This document shows positions 1 to 5,743 of a DNA stretch of 13,889 nucleotides, piece by piece. The first letter of the stretch is position 1, and the number at the start of each line of letters is the position of its first letter. Source of the stretch: Lachnoclostridium sp. UBA7097 (GTDB taxonomy: Bacteria; Bacillota; Clostridia; Lachnospirales; Lachnospiraceae); contig DKYP01000169.1 of the NCBI GenBank assembly GCA_002499945.1, forward strand, positions 1 to 13,889, written 5' to 3'. Made by a program: the position numbers and the translations under genes. Below the pieces are notes generated by a model. It searched no databases, was not told where the DNA came from, and worked only from the letters and a program-made list of their open reading frames with translations.

Positions 1-180
1 ATCTTATAATTGTTAAATTCCAATATATTTATTATAATATATCAATTTTTAATAACTATTACAAAATTTCCAGTATGGTATATAAGAGTTGCTAAAGCGC
101 ACAAAAGCCTTGAATAACAACTTTCTATATGTTAATCTTTTACATAGAATACAAAAATTATACAGGGAGCGTGTAAAATT

Positions 181-1413
181 TTGAAGAGAAAATTTAATGT
201 TACAGGTTTATGTGTACCAGAACTTCATTATATGGTGGATACCAGCAGGCAGGTTTCCGAAATACGCCATCTTGTTGATGAAGGGAGTTATTTTACAATA
301 AATTGTGCAAGGCAATATGGCAAGACTACTACGCTTGCGGCACTGGCAAGGGATTTATCAGATGATTATACTGTTATAAACATGGATTTCCAAATGTTTG
401 GAAGCAGTGCATATAAAAATGAAAATAAGTTTTCACTGGCATTTGCTTCATGTTTTTTAGAGGAATTTCCGCCAGATAAAATAAAAGGGCAGGGGACAGA
501 GGCATTTAAAGCACTTGAAATGTCAGTTGCCAATGCAGATAATAGATTAGAACTTTTCCAGTTATTTAAATACTTGCAGAAAATATGTATGGCGTCAGAA
601 AAGCCAGTTATATTAATAGCTGATGAAGTAGATAGTGCGGCAAATAACCAGGTGTTTCTTGATTTTCTTGCACAACTTAGAGGTTATTACCTGATGAGGA
701 CAAGAAATGGAACACCCTCATTCCAGTCAGTTATACTTGCAAGTGTTTATGATATTAAAAACCTGAAAAATAAGATGGTGCAGGATAAAGAATATAAAAC
801 AAATAGTCCATGGAACATTGCAGCATATTTTAATATTGAGATGTCATTTGATAAAAAAGGGATTGCAGGGATGGTTAAGGAATATGAGGAAGATTACCAT
901 ACAGGAATGGATATTGATGTAATTTCAAGCCTGATTTATGATTATACTTCTGGTTATCCATTTCTGGTATCAAAGATTTGTAAACTTATTGATGAATATA
1001 TACCAGGGAAAGATGGTTTTCCTGATAAAAAATCTGCATGGACAAAAGATGGTTTTCTTCTGGCAGTAAAAATCTTACTGGAAGAGCCAAATACTTTATT
1101 TGAGTCATTACTTAATAAACTGGAAGATTACAAAGAACTTGGGGAGATGCTTGTGAATCTTCTTTTCAGGGGCAGGGAAATTGTCTATTCTTTTGGAATA
1201 CCTTCTATTGAAATGGCATTAATGTTTGGATTTGTTAAGAAATCAGATAATAATATTATAATTGCAAACAGGATATTTGAAACTTTTCTTTACAACTCAT
1301 TTCTTGGAGTGCCAGAAATGCAGGGGAGTAAAATTTTTGATACTGCAATACATGATAAAAACCAGTTTATACAGAATGGACGTTTAAATATGGAACTTTT
1401 AAAAGAATTGTAA
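181..1413 (+). CDS. AAA-like P-loop ATPase, function unknown
   Basis: This 410-residue protein has a nucleotide-binding P-loop at residues 42-50 (CARQYGKTT). Lys48 and Thr49 are present, but Cys42 stands where the first glycine of GxxxxGK[ST] is expected. A Walker B strand ends in Asp148-Glu149 (VILIADE), followed by Asp151. A further strand at about 180-186 (SVILASV) could be a sensor strand. The C-terminal half (about 210-410) is probably helical and has no motif I recognise. The start is TTG at 181: AGGGAG lies at 164-169, no in-frame ATG occurs nearby, and the N-terminus (MKRKFNVTG) reads like that of the AAA-like family common in Firmicutes. From memory this is the AAA_35/AAA-ATPase_like group, not checked. 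It appears monocistronic. The ATPase call is firm; the biological role is unknown. Confidence 0.8.
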   Translation: MKRKFNVTGLCVPELHYMVDTSRQVSEIRHLVDEGSYFTINCARQYGKTTTLAALARDLSDDYTVINMDFQMFGSSAYKNENKFSLAFASCFLEEFPPDKIKGQGTEAFKALEMSVANADNRLELFQLFKYLQKICMASEKPVILIADEVDSAANNQVFLDFLAQLRGYYLMRTRNGTPSFQSVILASVYDIKNLKNKMVQDKEYKTNSPWNIAAYFNIEMSFDKKGIAGMVKEYEEDYHTGMDIDVISSLIYDYTSGYPFLVSKICKLIDEYIPGKDGFPDKKSAWTKDGFLLAVKILLEEPNTLFESLLNKLEDYKELGEMLVNLLFRGREIVYSFGIPSIEMALMFGFVKKSDNNIIIANRIFETFLYNSFLGVPEMQGSKIFDTAIHDKNQFIQNGRLNMELLKEL

Positions 1414-1450
1414 TAGCAGATAAAGTTATTGTAGAGGCGGTAGTCTGATA

Positions 1451-1467
1451 CCTGGCAGGTTTCCAGG
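1451..1467 (+). terminator. Small hairpin after the ATPase gene, possible weak terminator
   Basis: CCTGG and CCAGG arms enclose a 7-nt loop, 37 bases after the ATPase stop codon. No U-tract follows, so termination is doubtful. It is the only stable stem between the ATPase and the marR promoter. Confidence 0.25.
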
Positions 1468-1481
1468 CTGCAATATCCTGC

Positions 1482-1510
1482 TTGACATATAAAAATAAAT
1501 TCTATATAAT
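1482..1510 (+). promoter_or_regulatory. Perfect-consensus sigma-A promoter for marR-citrate synthase
   Basis: TTGACA at 1482-1487 and TATAAT at 1505-1510 are separated by exactly 17 bases, so both hexamers match consensus perfectly. The expected start of transcription is near 1517, next to an inverted-repeat operator. A promoter this strong ahead of a repressor gene fits a unit that is normally held down and released by an inducer. Confidence 0.85.
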
Positions 1511-1518
1511 GATATAAA

Positions 1519-1540
1519 ACCTGTTCACTATAGAACAGTT
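1519..1540 (+). promoter_or_regulatory. Inverted-repeat operator, likely MarR binding site
   Basis: CTGTTC (1521-1526) and GAACAG (1533-1538) form a dyad with a 6-base centre. Another GTTC half-site starts at 1538, giving a GTTC-GAAC-GTTC series. The dyad lies 10 bases after the -10 box and covers the expected start point, where a bound MarR dimer would block transcription. Autorepression by the gene that follows is inferred. Confidence 0.6.
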
Positions 1541-1574
1541 CAAAAGTGGAGAAAGCAGAATGTGAGGTGGTTGT

Positions 1575-2021
1575 ATGGATGACCATTTGGAGCTGCTTTT
1601 AAATGGCCAGCTGTATAAAAAGTTAAATGAAATGGTTTATAAACCTGTTACGAATGATTATGGCCTTAGTATGTTTGACATTAAGTTGCTTTTATTTTTA
1701 AAGGAACATGACAGGTATGATACGGCAAAGGATATTGTTGAAATCCATTATTTTACAAAATCATATGTGTCAAAAGCCATTGAAGCACTTATTGTAAAAG
1801 GATATTTAAAAAGAAAACCTGATGAACATGACAGAAGGTGCATACACCTGGAGTTACAGGAGAAGGCTTTTCCTTTAATTGAGCATGTAAAGGTAAAACA
1901 GAAGGAGCTTATGGAAATTTTATTTGATGGCCTTACGGGTGAAGAAAAACGTATAATAAGGGGGATTGCAGAGAAGATTAGTAATAATATTGCCGGGGTA
2001 TTAGATATGTCCTCAAAGTGA
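1575..2021 (+). CDS. MarR-family winged-helix transcriptional regulator
   Basis: This 148-residue protein has the usual MarR length. A helix-turn-helix spans about residues 48-75, with the recognition helix near 61-72 (TKSYVSKAIEAL). A winged region carries the family's D-x-x-D-R-R signature at 83-88 (DEHDRR). The N- and C-terminal helices (1-30 and 100-145) should form the dimer interface. A GAGGTGG ribosome binding site lies at 1564-1570, just before the ATG at 1575. The gene follows a consensus promoter with a dyad on its start site, suggesting autoregulation, and is 51 bases upstream of a citrate synthase gene, probably co-transcribed. MarR proteins usually respond to small phenolic, redox or acyl ligands; the ligand here cannot be told from sequence. 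Confidence 0.9.
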   Translation: MDDHLELLLNGQLYKKLNEMVYKPVTNDYGLSMFDIKLLLFLKEHDRYDTAKDIVEIHYFTKSYVSKAIEALIVKGYLKRKPDEHDRRCIHLELQEKAFPLIEHVKVKQKELMEILFDGLTGEEKRIIRGIAEKISNNIAGVLDMSSK

Positions 2022-2072
2022 GCGGGATTATGTTGAAATACCTGGAAACAGTTTTGGAAAGGAGATATTAAT

Positions 2073-3518
2073 ATGCAGGAAGAGATTAAGGTTGATGATT
2101 TTGGAAGGCTTATGGAGGATTACACAGGCAAGTATATACAGATGTGTATAGATAATAACTCTATTGATGCGAAGCTGTTTGAAGAATACGGGGTGAAGCG
2201 TGGTCTTAGGGATAAGAACGGAAAAGGGGTTTTATCAGGGATAACTAATATATCGCTTATTAAGGCAACTGATATTGTGGACGGCCATGTTGTCCCATGT
2301 GAGGGGCAGCTTTTTTACAGGGGTTATAATATATATGACCTGGTTAATGGCTTCCGCAAAGATGGCAGGTTTGGCTTTGAGGAAACGGCACATCTGCTGC
2401 TTTTTGGAGAACTGCCAGATAAAATGCAGCTTGATGAGTTCCAGAAAGTCCTTGCTAAAAACAGAAGGCTTCCTACTAACTTTGTAAGAGATGTTATTAT
2501 GAAAGCCCCAAGTAAAGATATTATGAATTCGCTTACAAAAAGTGTTCTTACACTTTCTTCTTATGATGATGAAATATCTGACAATTCACTTGAAAATGTT
2601 ATGAAACAATGTATTATGCTTATCAGCGTATTCCCTATGCTTGCAGTTTATGGCTACCATGCATACAACCACTATGAATGTGATGAGAGTTTTTATATAC
2701 ACAGGCCGTCTGACAGGCTTTCGGCAGCGGAAAATATTTTAAGGATGTTAAGGCCTGATAAACAGTATACAGATATTGAAGCAAAGGTTCTTGACCTTGC
2801 ACTTGTACTCCATATGGAACATGGCGGCGGGAATAATTCAACATTTACTACAAGGGTAGTAACATCTGCTGGTTCTGATACTTACTCAGTAATAGCAGCA
2901 GCATTATCATCATTAAAAGGACCAAAACATGGTGGTGCTAATATTAAAGTAGTGGAAATGATGAAGGATTTAAAAGAACATGTATCTGATACAGGTGATG
3001 AAGAAGAGGTAAGGGCTTACCTTAGAAAACTTGTAAGGCGTGAAGCATTTGACAGGCGTGGGCTTATATATGGAATGGGGCATGCGGTTTATTCTATTTC
3101 AGACCCAAGGGCACTTGCATTTAAGAAGTTTGTAGAAATGCTTGCTAATGAAAAGCACCAGAAAAAGGAATTTGAGCTTTATTCCATGATAGAACGCATA
3201 GCACCTGAAGTAATCGGCGAAGAATGTGCAATATATAAAGGTGTAAGTGCCAATGTAGACTTCTACAGCGGCTTTGTTTATAATATGCTTGGGATACCAA
3301 CGGAACTTTTTACACCAATATTTGCAATGGCACGTATAGTAGGCTGGAGTGCGCACCGCATAGAAGAGCTTATTAATGTTGATAAGATAATAAGACCGGC
3401 ATACCAGAGCATTATGGTGCCAAAAGTATATGAATCATTAAAAGAACGTTCAACACCAAAGATTGATACAAATTACCTGAAAGAACTACAATTATCCATG
3501 AAAGAGGAAAGCTGCTAA
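2073..3518 (+). CDS. gltA: Citrate synthase (Si-type), possibly 2-methylcitrate synthase
   Basis: The enzyme condenses acetyl-CoA (or propionyl-CoA in the methylcitrate variant) with oxaloacetate in the cytoplasm. At 481 residues it is longer than the usual 370-440, with the extra length mostly in the first 60 residues. The three catalytic positions of the family are visible: His250 in MEHGGGNN, His337 in GMGHAVY and Asp396 in ANVDFYSG. The conserved GPKHGGAN segment follows at about 288-295. AAAGGAGA at 2058-2065 gives an excellent ribosome binding site for the ATG at 2073. It is apparently in an operon with the upstream MarR gene, so expression is probably controlled by that repressor. In anaerobic Clostridia, citrate synthase normally feeds the oxidative branch to 2-oxoglutarate and glutamate, but no aconitase or isocitrate dehydrogenase gene lies in this window. 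Substrate preference cannot be decided by eye. Confidence 0.93.
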   Translation: MQEEIKVDDFGRLMEDYTGKYIQMCIDNNSIDAKLFEEYGVKRGLRDKNGKGVLSGITNISLIKATDIVDGHVVPCEGQLFYRGYNIYDLVNGFRKDGRFGFEETAHLLLFGELPDKMQLDEFQKVLAKNRRLPTNFVRDVIMKAPSKDIMNSLTKSVLTLSSYDDEISDNSLENVMKQCIMLISVFPMLAVYGYHAYNHYECDESFYIHRPSDRLSAAENILRMLRPDKQYTDIEAKVLDLALVLHMEHGGGNNSTFTTRVVTSAGSDTYSVIAAALSSLKGPKHGGANIKVVEMMKDLKEHVSDTGDEEEVRAYLRKLVRREAFDRRGLIYGMGHAVYSISDPRALAFKKFVEMLANEKHQKKEFELYSMIERIAPEVIGEECAIYKGVSANVDFYSGFVYNMLGIPTELFTPIFAMARIVGWSAHRIEELINVDKIIRPAYQSIMVPKVYESLKERSTPKIDTNYLKELQLSMKEESC

Positions 3519-3556
3519 TACAATTAATAAAATGTTTTATTAGTTTATGCCAGATT

Positions 3557-3642
3557 AGAATATGTACAGTTCCATATATGTTTACTGCACATATTCTGCC
3601 TGTGCAGGCGTATATTGGTGCTTTTATGCACCAGTGGCCTGC
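3557..3642. terminator. Structured convergent intergenic region, probable bidirectional terminator
   Basis: Two stem-loops fill the gap between the convergent citrate synthase and Nudix genes. The first pairs 3557-3570 with 3584-3597 (14 bp, one mismatch, 13-nt loop). The second is nested: GCAGGC/GCCTGC (3604-3609 with 3637-3642) around TGGTGC/GCACCA (3616-3621 with 3628-3633). An AT-only 8-bp stem (3525-3542) precedes them. No long U-tract follows on either strand, so they may be 3'-end protecting structures rather than classical intrinsic terminators. Confidence 0.45.
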
Positions 3643-3644
3643 TG

Positions 3645-4193
3645 TCATTGGAGTTTGCGTTCATCTGATATAAAATGTTCTATAACTTTCGGGATACCAG
3701 ATAATTTTTCACAGAAAAATTCTGGAAATGCCCTGCACTCCCCTAGTTTTTCAAGCGGTATCCAGTATAAACGTTCCGGCAGGTTATCTTTTGTTTCTAA
3801 AAGTATTTTTCTTTCCTCTCCATCTTTAAATAATTTTCTCCCCTGTGGCTTCATAAGGTAATAAAATTCTATAACATGGCACTGCTTGCCTTCTGGCTGT
3901 TTTCCATTTTCAAAAAACAGGGATTCATTGATAAATGCAAGCCTTTCAGCCTCATATGAAAGCCCGCTTTCTTCTTTTACTTCCCTGGTAACAGCCTCTA
4001 TTGAAGTTTCTCCCAGATGCACACCGCCACCTGTACTGTAATAATAACTATCCGCATTATTGTCCGCATTATTGTCCGCATCATTATGTGCCATAAGTAT
4101 ACAGCCATCTTCAATAATAATGGCAGCTGCACGGTATCTGAACCAGAACCCGTCCTGCTCAAAGCAGCAGTCTTTTTCTATTATATTTTCCAT
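3645..4193 (-). CDS. Nudix hydrolase with an in-frame repeat insert
   Basis: Nudix enzymes hydrolyse nucleoside diphosphates linked to another group. This 182-residue protein carries a complete Nudix box at residues 56-78: Gly56, Glu62 and the REVKEESGL segment with Arg70, Glu71, Glu74, Glu75 and Gly77, so metal-dependent catalysis should be intact. The preceding strands (AAAIIIEDGCILMA, 22-35) fit the fold. Between that strand and YYYSTGGG sits a low-complexity Asn/Asp/Ala stretch (38-48) encoded by a 12-nt tandem repeat, in a surface loop where related proteins are usually short. AAAGGAG (4201-4207, reverse strand) lies 7 bases before the ATG. It is transcribed alone, divergent from the HtrA-like gene. 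The substrate cannot be predicted; the conserved box alone does not separate ADP-ribose, NTP or other specificities. Confidence 0.88.
   Translation of the reverse strand: MENIIEKDCCFEQDGFWFRYRAAAIIIEDGCILMAHNDADNNADNNADSYYYSTGGGVHLGETSIEAVTREVKEESGLSYEAERLAFINESLFFENGKQPEGKQCHVIEFYYLMKPQGRKLFKDGEERKILLETKDNLPERLYWIPLEKLGECRAFPEFFCEKLSGIPKVIEHFISDERKLQ
4051..4086. repeat. 12-nt tandem repeat, three copies, inside the Nudix gene
   Basis: The unit TCCGCATTATTG is present perfectly at 4051-4062 and 4063-4074, with an imperfect third copy at 4075-4086. The 12-base period keeps the reading frame, adding four residues (Asp-Asn-Asn-Ala type) per copy on the minus strand. Such arrays can change copy number by slippage without breaking the gene. 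Confidence 0.85.
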
Positions 4194-4239
4194 TCTAATT
4201 CTCCTTTATATAATAATCTAAGTAATTTATGGTTATTAT

Positions 4240-4268
4240 ATGATAAAATGGTTTTTCTTTTATTTCAA
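4240..4268 (-). promoter_or_regulatory. Candidate sigma-A promoter for the Nudix gene
   Basis: On the minus strand TTGAAA (4268-4263) and TATCAT (4245-4240) are 17 bases apart, each matching consensus at five of six positions. The start of transcription would fall near 4233, leaving a leader of about 40 nt that includes the ribosome binding site. Confidence 0.5.
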
Positions 4269-4296
4269 CCCGTCTTTATGGTAAAAATTACATATA

Positions 4297-4375
4297 AATT
4301 ACGTAATTGTTACTTTTTTTACATCTAGTTCATACAATATTCATAAATTTATGTTACATTTATACTAAAAAGTAT
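4297..4375. promoter_or_regulatory. Cluster of three short palindromes upstream of the HtrA-like gene
   Basis: Perfect palindromes AATTACGTAATT (4297-4308) and CATAAATTTATG (4342-4353), and the dyad ATACT-AAAA-AGTAT (4362-4375), occur within 80 bases. The last overlaps a possible -10 box, TATACT at 4361-4366, which lacks a good -35 partner. They may be operator sites, but AT-rich DNA produces short palindromes by chance. Confidence 0.3.
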
Positions 4376-4455
4376 GCAAATTTTTATGAATTTTGTTTAA
4401 ATTTCTGGTATCCTGTAACTTAGGTATTATAAATATTGTAAAGGAAATGTTATTT

Positions 4456-5742
4456 ATGGGTAAGTTCAGTAAGCAGCCAGCATGTGCAAGGGTGCATGAA
4501 GAGGAAAAGTATAAATTTATTAAGGAGCAGATACGTCCGCAGAAAAGGAAATATGTAATAAGTTTTACAAGAAGGATTTTGGAAACAGTTATTTCGGCAA
4601 TTATATTTGGAAGTATTGCAGGGTTTGTTTTCTGGAATGTGAATAACAGGCTTGGAGGTGTTGTTTCTGTGCAGGAGAAGGGGATTTCTGCAATGGAGTA
4701 CCAGACACCGGATAATACAGCTATACCAGACAACAGCAACCAGGCTTCCAAGGAAGACACCGGGAGTGATGACTTAACATTGTTAGAGGAGTATAACAGG
4801 GCTTCAAAAAGACTTTCTGCTGTTGGTGACAAGTTTGCGGCTTCCATTGTAAGTATTCTGGATAACAAAGATAAACCTGTATGGTACAAAGACAGCCAGG
4901 GCAATACACAAGATGTTATAAGCGGGATGCTTTTAAAGGAAACAGCAAAGTGGTACTATATACTTACATCTGGGGATTTAAAAGAAACCGGGGCTGTTGA
5001 TGTGGAATTCCAGGATGGTGAAACAGTAAAAGCAGATTATATTTCATCTGACAGTAGTACAGGATTGTCAGTTTTTTGTATTGAAAAAGAGGATGTAAGT
5101 GAAGAGAGGCGCAGCAAAATTGTAATTCCTGAATTTGGAAGCACAGTCAGTATACCTACAGGCTCTAATGTAATAATTACAGGTGCGCCTAATGGCATTA
5201 TGTATTCTGTAATGGTAGGCAATGTTATAAAATCGGGTATCCAGATGCCGGTAACAGATAACCGGATTTCATTATTTTCAACAGATGTATTATATACAAG
5301 CAGTTCCAGTGGCATAGTCCTTAATACAAAAGGAAGAGTTATAGGGTTTGTAACAGATTCATTTGAAAAAGCAACAGGACACAATAATATCGGATTTATC
5401 GGTATATCAAGTGTACTTGATATTATAAACAGCATGGTAAAAGGGGAAAGTATCCCGTATCTTGGCATAGAAGGGTATGATGTGGACAAAAAAACAGCAT
5501 CAGCCCATAGTATAGAAGAAGGGGTTTACCTCACTTCTGTGCATTCTGGTTCACCTGCATATTCAGGAGGTATAAGGATTGCAGATGTTATTACACAGAT
5601 AGATGATAAAGAGGTTACATCATTATCCCTGCTCCATAGCATTTTAAAAAGCCATAATACAGGAGACAGGATAGTTGTAACAGTCTCCCGTAAATATGGC
5701 AAAAAGAATAATAACAGGAAAATTGCCATTGAGTTAGAATGA
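4456..5742 (+). CDS. Membrane-anchored HtrA/S1C-like protein with PDZ domain, probable pseudoprotease
   Basis: Starting at ATG 4456 the protein has 428 residues. AAAGGAA at 4440-4446 is 9 bases upstream; a longer reading from TTG 4393 has no ribosome binding site. Residues 1-40 are cytoplasmic and basic, one membrane helix spans about 41-60, a Ser/Asp/Asn-rich linker runs to about 115, a trypsin-like fold covers about 125-320, and a PDZ domain covers about 328-420 (YLGIEGY, then GSPAYSGGIRIADVITQI). The arrangement matches HtrA/DegP-type proteases exported with the N-terminus inside. The triad does not: the LTNxHV His is replaced in LTSGDL (Asp174), and the DLAVL Asp is replaced in GLSVF (Gly203). 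Only a Ser (284 or 285, in TSSSSG for PGNSGG) remains. It is therefore probably a non-catalytic binding or sensing protein. It converges on the next gene with one base between stops. Confidence 0.85.
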   Translation: MGKFSKQPACARVHEEEKYKFIKEQIRPQKRKYVISFTRRILETVISAIIFGSIAGFVFWNVNNRLGGVVSVQEKGISAMEYQTPDNTAIPDNSNQASKEDTGSDDLTLLEEYNRASKRLSAVGDKFAASIVSILDNKDKPVWYKDSQGNTQDVISGMLLKETAKWYYILTSGDLKETGAVDVEFQDGETVKADYISSDSSTGLSVFCIEKEDVSEERRSKIVIPEFGSTVSIPTGSNVIITGAPNGIMYSVMVGNVIKSGIQMPVTDNRISLFSTDVLYTSSSSGIVLNTKGRVIGFVTDSFEKATGHNNIGFIGISSVLDIINSMVKGESIPYLGIEGYDVDKKTASAHSIEEGVYLTSVHSGSPAYSGGIRIADVITQIDDKEVTSLSLLHSILKSHNTGDRIVVTVSRKYGKKNNNRKIAIELE

Positions 5743-5743
5743 T

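Noticed and set aside
4017..4328. Plus-strand frame with repeated Ile-Arg-Ile-Ile-Val residues
   Set aside because: It is the antisense reading of the 12-nt repeat in the Nudix gene, has no ribosome binding site, and the Nudix box is unmistakable on the other strand.
4393..4455. Longer N-terminus for the HtrA-like protein from TTG 4393
   Set aside because: No ribosome binding site precedes it, and AAAGGAA at 4440-4446 is well placed for ATG 4456. The added residues do not look like a protein N-terminus of this family.
4365..4904. 179-residue minus-strand frame opposite the HtrA-like gene
   Set aside because: It lies antisense to a gene with clear domain structure and has no ribosome binding site or recognisable motif.
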